A stretch of DNA of 64,000 nucleotides, taken from assembly GCA_963575745.1 (NCBI GenBank), contig CAUYUJ010015727.1, positions 615,820 to 679,819 of the forward strand, read 5' to 3'. A program made the translations under genes and the position numbers. This stretch comes from Prorocentrum cordatum. Lineage: Eukaryota; Sar; Dinophyceae; Prorocentrales; Prorocentraceae. Positions 54,215 to 64,000 of the stretch are shown in pieces; positions within the stretch are counted from its first letter, which is position 1; the number at the start of each line of letters is the position of its first letter. The notes beneath the pieces were generated by a model. That model did not search any database, was not told the DNA's origin, and saw only the letters and a list, made by a program, of their open reading frames with translations.

Positions 54215-54225
<11 letters not shown>
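53446..54225 (+). other. Unrecognised sequence, one non-repetitive frame
   Basis: A single 73 bp-satellite-like fragment near 53540-53570. Frame 53628-54134 (168 codons) is non-repetitive in its first part ('RHEWAKLIRYCFHSDSD') but is interrupted by CTCCTCC repeats. It may be decayed retroelement sequence. Confidence 0.3.
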
Positions 54226-54253
<28 letters not shown>

Positions 54254-54300
54254 AAAAGAGAGAGAGAGAGAGAGAAAAAGAGAGAGAGAGAGAGAAAGAG
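54215..54300 (+). repeat. (TA)n followed by (AG)n microsatellite
   Basis: TATATATA then about 70 bp of AG with AAAAAG interruptions. 54300-54655 after it is AT-rich with nothing recognised. Confidence 0.9.
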
Positions 54301-54659
54301 GCACTCGGACATTGTGGCCAGGCAAATACTCTAAATATAATGATAAACTAAACTGATGATTAAGTGGTGGCTGCATTTTTTAACCCATTCGTTTCGTAAA
54401 CGCGGAGAATGTACTATTGCTATCGGAACGACTCCCGAAGTTCTTCAACTCTTCTACGTTCTGGACAAAAAACAGCAACAATATTTCTAATACTGATTGG
54501 CTGTGTCACACGGGATTGTACATTCCGAATTTAGAACATAGATTTCAATAACCATACCGGAATTTCAATAACACTCACCATTGGCTTCAACAGCAAGAAA
54601 TAATATTTAATATTAGTTTCAATATCAAATATAACTGCTTTCGGTACTTCTTGATAAAT

Positions 54660-55245
54660 TTATGGAATCCAAAGTACGCGCCCTCGGCTGATACCAGACA
54701 GGAACGCAGAACGCCCACTCCGAGAAACGCACGCACCGGTCCCAACAAGCGACGGCCGACGGCTAAACCTAATCGATCTTGGGCTTAATACTGATCGAGG
54801 GTTGCCACTGATCTGCGGCGTTATCATGGTATGTGTGCCTTTTACTCGCACGGGAGGCCCGCGTTTCCGGCACCAATAACAAACGGGGGAAGATGTTGGA
54901 AAAAGGCAGATGATGTGACGTACCGCGATATTATTACAATTGGGTTGGGGTCACTACAATGTCTGGGGACTGCACTTTTTAGCAAATGGGCCAAACAACT
55001 CGCGCGGCTACTGCCAGCATTGGCCAAGGACCAGTGCAGGTACACCTACATGTACGAATTCGGCGGGGTACCACGTTGCGCCTTTTGCACAGATGGTAGG
55101 GGCTCCTGGGAATTACCTTACAAAAATCTGTAGGCCACATGCTGCTTGAAGAATGGTCGGATATTCCAACTCTGAAGCTTGAGGCCCCTTGCCCGCTGGA
55201 CGAACTCCCTGTCTTGTAGGCTGAGGGGGGTCCTCCTCCTTCTCC
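54660..55245 (+). pseudogene. Retroelement carboxy-terminal region, second copy
   Basis: 'LIPDRNAERP', 'RRLNLIDLGLNTDRGLPLIC' and 'VCVPFTRTGGPRF' (54690-54870), then 'KADDVTYRDIITIGLGSLQ' (54900-54965) and 'LLPALAKDQCRYTY' (about 55005-55055), then 'CLKNGRIFQL'. This is continuous where the copy at 44.9-48.4 kb is interrupted by the 45.2-48.06 kb insertion. Stops and shifts show it is inactive. The same (TCC)n 3' segment follows. Confidence 0.75.
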
Positions 55246-55790
55246 TCCTCCTCTTTTTTCCCTGCTTAACCGCGCGCCATGGCTGTGCAGGTTCTGTGAT
55301 TCACCTCATTCGGGTTTGGCGGTGGTCACTTGGTGGAAGGCGAGGGCTGCAATGCGCTGGAAACAAAAAAGCCCAATCTCATATCGCCCCCTTCCTTCTC
55401 CGCCCTCATCTTCGCCTTTTCCCCAAGTGTCTGGTGACACGGCCTAAGGAAAAAACAAATTCGGACACTCGAAATCTTCCAACGCTAGACCCAAGGGCCT
55501 CTCCGAGAGAACGGCTTGAGCGAGGTTGTATTGTGAACCCAACCGCGCTGATGAGTCTGCAAGCCCAGACAACAGAAACAAATGCAAAAACCCAACCTGG
55601 ATCTCCAAATATCGCCATAATTATTACATCCTTCGTTGCGTTATTGAAACCGGTCTCGCCCGTAAATATCGAAACCCATACTAATATCAACTTTTATTGA
55701 AACCCGTGGCGGCTATTATTGAAACTCGCGGCGGCTGTTATTGAAACCTGTGTTCGGTTATTGAAACCCGTGTTCGGTTATTTAATCCAC
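55246..55790. other. Unrecognised sequence and ATTGAAACC minisatellite
   Basis: 55640-55790 has units of TTATTGAAACCCGTGGCGGC. The remainder shows no motif. Confidence 0.5.
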
Positions 55791-57800
55791 TGTTGCCCAA
55801 TTCCAAATCACAGACCAAACATTGAATCACAAACCGCGCGCGCCGAATTACAGACAGTGCGCATTGAATCACAAACCGCACGCGCCAAATCACAGATAAC
55901 ATACGTTTAATCACAAACCGCGCACGCCGAATCACAAACAACACACATTGAATCACAAACCGCACGCGCCGAATCACAAACAACGACACATTGAATCACA
56001 AACTGCACGCGACGAATCACAAACAACATACATTGCATCTCAAACTGTACGCGACGAATCACAAAAAGAACATTGGTTTCCGTAATCACGGATTTGAGCT
56101 TCAATGCTTTCATAACGTGACCCAAGTTTCCGCGTTTCCACATATCCCAAACCATCGTGTGATGTTGGTTCCTCGTTTTGAAGAGACGATCCCTGCGTCT
56201 CCTCCTTCCTTTCTTCCTCCTCCCCCTCCTCCCTGCGTTTCGCCCACCCAATACAAACCGCCCGCGTGCGTTACTCACACCCATTTCGGCACACCACTCA
56301 CACGTTTCGTGGCCCATAGAGAACTCCACTCAAGGCCACAGTGCCACCGCTCGCATGCATCTCGTCACACCCCTCACACGTTTCGTGGCCCCACCGAAGG
56401 CCCCAGTGCCACCGCCCGCATGCGTCGTCACCCACACCCATTTCGTCACACCCCTCACACGTTTCGTGGCCCGTCACCCCCATCCATGTCGGCACACCCC
56501 TCACACGCTTCGGGGCCCCATAGTGAGCTCCTCCGAAGGCCCCAGTGCCATCGCCTGCATGCGTCACCCACACCCATGTCGTCACGCCACTCACACGTTT
56601 CGTGGCCCCATAGTGAGCTCCACTGCAGGCCCCGGTGCCACCGCCTGCATGCGTCACCCACACCCATGTCGTCACGCCACTCATACGTTTCGTGGCCCCA
56701 TAGTGAGCTCCACTGAAGGCCCCAGTGCCACCGCCCGTATGCGTCACCCACACCCAATTCGGCACGCCACTCACACGCTTCGTGGCCCCATAGGGAGCTC
56801 CACCGGAGGCCCCAGTGCCACCGCCCGCATGCGCCACCCACGCCAATTTCGTCACCCACCCCACACGTTTCGTGGCCCCGTAGGGAGCTCCAACGAAAGC
56901 CCTGGTGCCACCGCCCGCATGCGCAGAATGGGCACACCCCTCACGCGTTCAGTGGCCCCAAAGGGAGCTCCACTGAAGGCACCAGTGCCACGGCCTGCAT
57001 GCGTCACCCGCACCCATGTCGTCACACCCACCTTTCATGGCCCCGTAGGTAGCTCCAACAAAGGCCCCAGTGCCACTGCCCGCATGTGTCATCCACACTC
57101 ATGTCGTCACATCCCTCACACGCTTCGTGGCCCCATAGGGAGCTCCACCGAAGGCCCTAGTGCCACTGCCTGCATACGTCACCGGATCGCTGGATCAGCC
57201 GGATCACCAAATCAGTTTGGCCACAATCACTGGATCACCGGATCAGCTGGCCACACCACCGGATCACCAGATCAGTTGGCCAGATCAGCCTGATCACCAG
57301 ATCAGTTGGCAACAACACCAGGTCACTGGATCACCGGATCCACTGTCCCGATCACCAGATCAGCCGGATCTGCCGGATCAGCCAGATCACCAAATCAGCT
57401 GTCTACAACACCAGGTCACCGGATCACCAGATCACTGGATCAGCTGGCCGGATCAGGAGGTCACCATCGCGTTGTCTGTGATTCGTCGCGTGCGGTTTGT
57501 GATTCAATGTGTGCTGTCTGTGATTCGGCGCGCGCGGTCTGTAATTCAATGTGTGCTGTCTGTGATTTGGCTCGCGCGGTCTGGGATTCAATGTGCGCTG
57601 TCTGTGATTCGGCGCGCGCGGTCTGTGATTCAATGTGTGCTGTCTGTGATTCGGCGCGCGCGGTCTGTGATTCGACGCGCGCGGTCTGTGATTCAATGTG
57701 TGCTGTCTGTGATTCGGCGCGCGCAGTCTGTGATTCAATGTGCGCTGTCTGTGATTCGGCGCGCGCGGTCTGTGATTCAACGTTTGGTCTGTGATTCGGA
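55790..57800. mobile_element. Inverted repeat structure with GAATCACAAACCGC arms around a ~90 bp satellite
   Basis: The left arm 55800-56070 is units of ATTGAATCACAAACCGCG with CGCGCCGAATCACAGAC. The right arm 57465-57795 is their reverse complement (GTCTGTGATTCGGCGCG, CGCGGTCTGTGATTCAA). Between lie a ~90 bp satellite (56280-57180; 'TTTCGTGGCCCCATAGGGAG', 'CGCATGCGTCACCCACAC') and GGATCACCAGATCAGCTGG repeats (57180-57460). Confidence 0.8.
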
Positions 57801-57844
57801 ACCCCCCACGCAAGGGAGGCGCGGCACCTGCAGAGGTCGACGCC

Positions 57845-58220
57845 CTCGGTGAAAACATCTACACAACGAACAACGCCCCAAAACGGCGTCGTCATCTTAG
57901 GCACGCCGCTTGGACGCATTTGCAAAAATACATGCGGAAGAACGCATCCGAAAAAAGATGGGGCTGCTCGACAAACTACCCGCGTGGAGCGACTTGCAGT
58001 GTGCTTTGGCAATGGCTATGTTGGCACGCGCGCGTGCCAACCACATGGCGAGGATACTGTCGCCAACCACGATCCCACACAGACGGCCATGAAAATGCAA
58101 TCTGAGACTGTTTCTGCATCTTCTTCGTGGATGCCAGGGCTCGGCCTCGGATCAGCCACGAGAACGGCCACAAGGGCCGACAATTGGCATCGTGGGTCAA
58201 CGCTTTCCCAATTTCCCGAG
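57845..58220 (+). pseudogene. Non-LTR retrotransposon fragment, post-RT region, broken
   Basis: Across frames: 'GVVILGTPLG' (57880-57915), 'AEERIRKKMGLLDKLP' (57930-57980), 'DLQCALAMAML' (57985-58025), 'RARANHMARILSPTT', and near 58140-58210 'GLGLGSATRTA' plus 'LASWVNAFP'. This order matches the region after the RT domain of dinoflagellate-type elements as I remember them. Several frame changes. A (CTC)n/CGTCGT tract follows (58240-58410). Confidence 0.65.
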
Positions 58221-58429
58221 CAGGAGACAGCGCCCCGCGCTCCTCCTCTCCTCCTCCGCTCTCCCTCCTCCCTCCTCCGACCCTTGCCTCTGCCCTCCGC
58301 ACGTCCTCCTCCTCCTCCTCCTCCTCGTCGTCGTCGACGTCGTCGTCGTCGTCGACGTCGACGTCGACGTCGTCGTCGACGTCGACGTCGACATCGTCGT
58401 CGTCATGCCACACCTCACGAGGATCGTGA

Positions 58430-60180
58430 TCACATGGGGAAGGCGCCGCCCGCATGCGTCCGACCCACCCATTTCGGCACACCCCTCACGAGGATCGCGG
58501 CCACAGGGGCGCCGCCCGCATGCGTCCGACCCACCCATTTCGGCACACCCCTCACGAAGATCGCGGCCCACCGAAAGTCACAGGTCGCACAAATTGACGG
58601 GGGCGCGTGTCTGGGCCACTCGTTCCTCCTCCTCGTCCTCTTCCTCCTCCTCCGGTAGGCCTGTTTAGCCTGCCTTTAAATTCATGTCGCTGCGCCCGTT
58701 TCGAAGCCATTAGCTCGGAGCACGTCTGTGGCAGCCTTGATATGCGCGCTCGGTTTCAAACATGTAATTTCAGCGTGCCTAGTAGATACGGAACAAGCTG
58801 GTCAACGGTGCCAAGCTGGTCAATGGTGCGCATCTCACGGGTCGGCGGAACGGCCATCATGGACCATGCAGCTACTGGTGCGCGTCCGCCTGAACTGTGG
58901 GGAACTTGATGGAAATATGGCGTTATCATTTCGCACGCTTGCGCTACGGCGAACGCCCTATGGGGCCGCGGCGCGTGCGAAAGGTATGCCGAACTTGCCC
59001 GAGGGCGCCATGCGGACCCTGCCGCAGGCCGCGGCGCGCCGAACCACTGCCGCTCCCCACCGAATGCTCGGGCAGGCGGCGGAAGAGATGACAGCCCCTT
59101 CGATCCTCGAAGGCAAAACAATGAACTCCTCGATTAAATGTGCCCCCTTCCCCCGATCCGGGGCGGAGCGGCGCGGATGGGCTGTGGACTGCCTTCTATT
59201 GCTATGAGAATACAACCAACCCGTATCAGAAGGATGCGCGGTAAGGATGCAAGGGCCTGGGAGGCCCATGTTGACGTGATGCGAACGAGGTTGGCCAGCG
59301 AAAGTCGTCGCTAAGGATGGGCCGAAGGGGCAAGGCTGCGGAGGAGGGCCCACGAGCCCGCCCCTCGTCGATCCCTGTCGTTTTGTTGTGTCTTGCGTCC
59401 GAGGGCGGTGCTTCCGCCTTTGGTTCCATCGTCGAGGGAGCAGCAACTACATCAGCGCCGGGAAGACCGCCTCGCTAAGTGATGGGGCTCGCGTTGAAAT
59501 TATCCTAGCGAAGGACCCGACCAGATGCAATTGTGAGCACCGCAAAGCAAACGGGACGACCGAGAGAGAACCGCTTATGGGGCCGCGAACCGCGTGAGAC
59601 GGGCGAACCGCGTGAGGGGTGTGTCAACATGGGGCGGGTACCGCATGTGGGCTGTGGGGGAGACGCATGCGATGACGGCCGCTGTGACCTTCGGTGGAGC
59701 TCCTTATGGGACCACGAAACGTGTGGCTCGCGTGCTGAAATGGGCGGGGGAGGCGCGCGCGAGGACGGCCGCAGGGACCTTCGGTGGAGCCCCCTCTGTG
59801 GCCGCGATCCTCGTGAGCCCTGGGACCTTCGGTTGAGCTCCCCATGGGGCCCCGATCCTCGTGAGGGGTGTGCCGAAATGGGTGGGTCGGACGCATGCGG
59901 GCGGCACCACTGGGGCCTTTGGTAAAGCTCCCTATGGGGTCACGAAAACGCGTGAGGGGTGTGCCAAACTGGTTGACATGCAGAGGGCAGAGTCGCGCAG
60001 GGGATGAGGAAAGGGGAAGAGGAGAAGAGGAGGAATGCGGGGCGCCGTCTTTTCAAAACGAGGACCCAACACCACAGGATGGTTGGAAACATCACACGTT
60101 CGTAATTTAATGGCACTGTCGCACCTGTCTGATGATGGGGCCGCGAATCATGTGAGGGGTGTGCCGAGATGGCCCGGGGC
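58430..60180. repeat. Inverted ~64 bp satellite pair around a 1 kb centre
   Basis: 58440-58590 has two to three units (CCGCATGCGTCCGACCCACC, ATTTCGGCACACCCCTCACG). 59585-59960 has the reverse complement. The stretch 58446-58496 is an exact inverted match to about 59857-59907. The centre (58650-59560) has frames with no certain motif, perhaps retroelement C-terminal sequence. Confidence 0.7.
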
Positions 60181-60335
60181 CGCCCCCCCCCCTCCCCCTC
60201 CCCGAACCCTCTTCAGCGCAAAGGCGGGGAGTGGTGAGGGGGTCCGAAATCCGCCCCCCCCCTCTCTGGCGCAACGGGTGGAGGGGGGTCCGAAACTCGC
60301 ACCCCCCTTTGAAAGGGAGGGGGGTGGTCGAACCC
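60181..60335 (+). repeat. CCCCCCCC/GTCCGAAA short repeat
   Basis: C-run, 'GGGGTCCGAAATCCGCC', C-run, 'GGGGTCCGAAACTCGCACC'. Resembles the arms of the 2.9 kb foldback in style. Confidence 0.5.
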
Positions 60336-62320
60336 GTGGTTCCAGCGCTCGGTCTCGTCATACATTGGTTGCTTTCCTTCTGGTTGAACTCTCTCTCTCT
60401 CTCTCTCCCTTTGTCAGTCCCTGACTCCGACTCCGATTGGACCTCTCCGATGGCCACCCGACCGTGTAACACTTCGGCTGTGGTTAGCATTGGATGGGAT
60501 GATGAGCCGTGCTGTCCGCGTCTCATCGAATATCCATGTACTGAGGACACAGCACGAATCGCCGCCGAACCAACAAGATCTGGTCTCAACCACCGCTTCT
60601 TGGCGAAACAACCATCTCCGACACTCGCTGCCTTGAGGCTCGCCTGCTTGTTTCAGCATCTACCCCTCCCTTTCTCTGTCTTCTCGCTCGGGCTACCTCT
60701 CCACCCCGTCTCTCCACGCCTACGGTCAGGAACTTTTGGGTAGCGTGTCGCTACGGCGGTCCCAGCGACACTCTATGCTTGCCAATGGGTGGCGTGTCGC
60801 TCCGCTCCGCGGGACGGCAATCTCGGAAAGGCTCGGGACATTGACGCCTGGGGACCGCGAATTGGATATCGTGTCGCTCCAGAGCGCGGTGGGCCAGAAC
60901 AGGCCGAGCGACACGCTATCCAAACCTTCCCAACCGTATGCAAGCAAAAGGGAATGACCGCATCGCGCCGCCCCCAAACCATTTTCCGCGAATCAAATGT
61001 AGCACGCACGTTGCCTTTTCCGCTTGCTCGGAGAATTTGAGCGGGACCGGTCGCGAAATCTGTCCCGAGACCTGGTTCGCGCACCGCAACAAATCCGCCG
61101 ACAAGAGCGTGCCCAACATTGCAATACTTAGTGTTATGCGCAACGACTTGCCCCATGACAAGCAACGGCACAAACATGCAGCCGACCCATGGCATACTAC
61201 ACGTGATACTTCTTTCTTGCCGATGCCATCCATCATGACCGACGTTGATACCACGTTTCATAAATGCATCATTCGCTCGGGTGCTAGCGCGCCACCTGGG
61301 ATTACATAACTATCACGAGGGGGACGGCAACGACATGAAACCTTCCCTGGACAACTTATACCACAAGCAATGAGCCACCAGGCAAAAGCAGAGGAGGGAA
61401 GGAGAGTAAAGGCACAGGGATACTTTACGGAGTCAAGCCTACCATAGATTTAGCGTAAATGTTCGAACAACGGTCCTAAATCCATGGATCATTTCATGAA
61501 GATCAAGATGGCCTCGCGTAATCATGTAAAACATGTGACTTCCCGTCATAGTTTCATACACTATTCGTTCGGCGCTGATCTTCGCCTAGTGTGGAGCAGT
61601 ACTCCACAAGAAAACATTGGGGCACGAACGCGTAATCGTAAACCTGTGAGCGCTGCTTCCCACGCAACAACACCAACATAATGGTTCCAATTCTGATCGA
61701 ATCACCTTCCTGAGCTCAAGATACCGTACTTCGCCTCCCTCGGATGGAAGCATGGCGTCGCCTCTGCTCGTCCTCGGCTCCAGCCAGTTCTCCGCAATTG
61801 GTGATGAGAATCTGGCCATCTACAGAGCCGTCTTCGGAGCCGATAGACTCTATCCTGCCATCGGGTGATGATGATAAGGCATCCAGTCATGTGCTCACCA
61901 ATTCTAGCAACCCTTTCCCTGCCCACCTCATTGCCGTACAATGCACCTCTGATGACCGAGCGAGGTCTACGACCCAAACAAACTGCATCCGATCGCGGCT
62001 ATACGGCGCTCATCCCTGAGACGGGCTGGCACTCTGAAAATGAAGGATGCCTGGGTGGAGAAAAAGCGTTTGGCATGCGGGCAACGGTCTGGCGCCACTA
62101 GTTCTTGTTGCTCTGGCGACTGTCAAGCGGCCACGCCCGTGCAGACACCCGACCTCTCCACTCGCTCAGCCCAGCGGCATCATGCTCCAAGCAGCGCTTG
62201 CACTTAGGAAATTCTTACTTGGCTTACTGCCGGGGTTTCGCCTGGTGCCCGGCTGGCGGCCGCCCGTAGCCGTTTGTGGCCTCCTCGTGCGCTGGGTGGG
62301 TTTGCCGAGGTTTCGCCTCG
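60336..62320. other. Mostly single-copy sequence, no recognised gene
   Basis: 60730-60920 has GTGTCGCTCC-type inverted fragments (GTGTCGCTACGGCGG, CCGAGCGACACGC). Frames at 60159-60743, 60773-61261 and 61744-62019 match nothing I recognise, and no AG|G splice pattern could be threaded. Confidence 0.4.
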
Positions 62321-62575
62321 TGACCACATGTGGACGCCTCGTGGCTGCCCCGTGCACTATGTGCACTACATAGCTCACGTAGCCGACACCACACTGTTTC
62401 CGCAACATAGCTTCAACGAGTAATTGGCACCACGTGGCTTGCACCGCACGGCTTGCATCACATGGCTTAGGCCACGTAGCCTGCACCACACTGACTGCAC
62501 CACATGAGATCCACCAGGTAGCTTGCACCACGTAAGCTTGCGTCGCACAATCTGCACTACTTTTATTGTGCCGCA
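62320..62575. repeat. ~20 bp minisatellite TGGCTTGCACCACGTAGCC
   Basis: Imperfect units of GCTTGCACCACGTAGC. Confidence 0.75.
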
Positions 62576-62724
62576 TAGTTCACACATCCCGAGTGCAAGA
62601 AGTCACTGTCTGGGGCCCACGCCGACAAGCACTTACCAATGCAACAAAACCAACATCGGAGGTTGGAGGACCTTGGAGGCTCGTGCACGAGAGGCCGGCC
62701 CGTCAAGGCAGACTGGGGGCGCTC

Positions 62725-63068
62725 CTCTTCATGACGCCGCCGTCCTCGCGGACGATCTCTCCGAAGACGACGTGTTTCCTCCAGGAGGGGCGGGATGCCA
62801 ACGAGGGGGGCGTCAGGAGGCGCAACAATCCAGGGGCATAACCATGCAGGATCAGATGTGGCTGCTACGACCGGATATGTGAAACGAGAAGAGAGGCACG
62901 GGCCTGCTCGGCAGCGCGCTCGCATCTCTGCCCGCCGCACCGCCAAGCGGACGAGCAGCTTGGAGGGATGGGAGGCGGCCGCGCGCGACTCGGAGTCCTG
63001 TCCAGGTGCTTGCACTGCTTGAACAGGACGAAGAACTGCGAGTTGTTGGAGTCGGGGCCACTGTTGGC
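62725..63068 (-). CDS. Cyclophilin-type peptidyl-prolyl isomerase, two exons (partial)
   Basis: Catalyses cis-trans isomerisation of Xaa-Pro bonds; compartment cannot be told. Exon at 63068-62998 encodes 'ANSGPDSNNSQFFVLFKQ' followed by CKHLD. This is the cyclophilin core: the Asn-Ser/Gln-Phe-Phe active-site segment and the start of the HLDGKHVVFG motif. The next exon, 62778-62725, encodes 'KHVVFGEIVREDGGVMK'. The intron between (62779-62997) has donor GACAG|GACTCC and acceptor CTGGAG|GAAACA, GA-AG, phase 2; splicing gives His-Leu-Asp-Arg-Lys-His-Val-Val-Phe-Gly. Arg replaces the usual Gly of LDGKH. The upstream acceptor GGGCAG|GCCAAC also obeys AG|G. The amino-terminal half (FHR motif) and the last exon were not found; the former probably lies beyond a longer intron toward or past 64 kb. 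A likely donor AAGAG|GAGCG ends the second exon at 62725. Family call confident, gene model partial. Confidence 0.85.
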
Positions 63069-64000
63069 CTGCCCCCCCCCCCGATTGCCCACCCTCGGCC
63101 CTGCTCCTCTTCCTCCCCCTCCTCATCCTCCTCTTCGTCGTCGTCCTCCTCCTCCTCCTCCTTCGGGGCTCGAGCTCGCGCTGACGGGGCCGTCGAAGAA
63201 ACGACGGGACCGAGTCTAGAAAACTTGACGCGGACCCCCGCTGCTGACACCTCACGACAGCTGGTTGGGCGTCCCCGAAGCTGGACCGTCGAAGCTCATG
63301 CAGGGATGGCCAAAGAGCGGCGGCAAACCCGCGTCATGGCAAGCTCGGGTCTTGCGTTCGCCCTCCTCCTCCGCAGCACTCCGCCAAGCAGCCGCTGCGA
63401 CGACTCACCCTGGAAGCGAAATGTCCAAGACCACAAGGGGTCGGCGGCGTGGCGTAAGCGCGTAAGCCAATGAATCTGAAACGACACGCCTAGCTTAGCC
63501 CGCGGACGCGTCTGGTGGTGCGACATTGGGGAGTTGTTCGTAACAGGCGAAGATAGCATAATATTCGCATGAAGGAAACAAGTCCAGGAGGAACAGAATC
63601 CTGGATTTGTTTCGCCCTTTTTGGGCCCCTGAGTCCCTCGAATGGTCCCGGACCATTAAGAAACGACTCAGGGTGAATAAATCGCCCTGGGGACTCCGAG
63701 CTGCTCCCCAGGGACCCCCGAGAGCCCTCCGAGGAGACTCCAAGAAGCCTCTGAGTCTGACCTACAACCCAGGCACGGTTGCCAACCAGCGCCGCATGGG
63801 GCAATGCCAGCGATGCAACATTATGAGCCGGCGAATGAGCGAGGCGATTCAAACAACTCGTCCTGGGAAGGCCCTGGAGTCCACAACACGTATCTTCATG
63901 CCAAGCAGGAGGAGGAAGGAGGAGGAGGAGGCGGAGGAGGAGGAGGAGGAGGAGCAGGAGGAGGACCAGTGTAAACTCAAGGGCCATCAGCGATGTTGGA
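63069..64000 (-). other. Region upstream of the visible cyclophilin exons
   Basis: Contains (CTC/GTC)n at 63115-63165, unrecognised sequence, a short repeat (63635-63690) shared with 37440-37490, an inverted pair near 63690-63720 (GCCCTGGGGACTCC and GCTCCCCAGGG), and (GGA)n at 63908-63965. A further cyclophilin exon was sought here and not found. Confidence 0.4.

Overview
The window looks like a piece of a large, repeat-dominated dinoflagellate nuclear genome. The basis is threefold. Two genes carry introns whose donors are GC, GA, GG or GT, and nearly every junction reads AG|G at both ends. Several decayed non-LTR retrotransposon pieces resemble (from memory) elements common in Symbiodiniaceae and relatives. 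Almost everything else is micro-, mini- and satellite DNA. Genus is not resolved; a Suessiales or Prorocentrales genome would fit.

Two protein-coding loci are recognisable. The first, on the + strand at about 16.7-24.6 kb, is an ATP-grasp ligase of the carnosine-synthase type. It can be assembled from eight exons into about 424 residues ending at a TAG. Six of its seven intron junctions follow one rule (exon-AG|GN...AG|G-exon with the donor GT, GC or GA); the seventh has a GG donor. At least one intron (number 7) is, end to end, a short inverted-repeat element flanked by a duplicated AGGTC, which is the structure expected of an introner. Further copies of that element lie in introns 4 and 5 and just 3' of the gene. 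The second locus, on the - strand at 62.7-63.1 kb, shows two exons of a cyclophilin-type peptidyl-prolyl isomerase, joined by a GA-AG intron obeying the same rule; the rest of that gene is not identified and probably extends past 64 kb.

Layout: 0-2 kb and 10.8-11.8 kb, arrays of a ~165 bp satellite next to GAT repeats; 2.9-4.6 kb, a foldback element with a GGGACAGTGGTG minisatellite; 6.5-8.05 kb and 48.9-51.0 kb, two copies of a composite element (CAGCCT array, 73 bp satellite, unique tail); 8-16 kb, degenerate ~1.1-1.2 kb long-period repeats rich in CGCG; 16.7-24.6 kb, the ligase gene; 24.6-28 kb, MITE-like elements and a second foldback; 28-32 kb, very GC-rich sequence then more AT-rich sequence without recognisable genes; 32.9-35.2 kb, a 1.16 kb tandem duplication; 35.7-37 kb, a GGCCCAAGAGG minisatellite; 39-48.5 kb, non-LTR endonuclease/RT fragments split by inserted elements with CCCACCAGCCC ends and by a satellite foldback; 51.9-53 kb, a 152 bp satellite; 54.7-55.2 kb, a second retroelement 3' end; 55.8-60.2 kb, two further inverted satellite structures; 60.2-62.6 kb, mostly unrecognised; then the cyclophilin exons.

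The two genes have no visible functional link. The main biological interest is the intron structure of the ligase and the repeated pattern of satellite arrays arranged as inverted pairs. All exon models and repeat boundaries were read by eye; no alignment or database search was possible.
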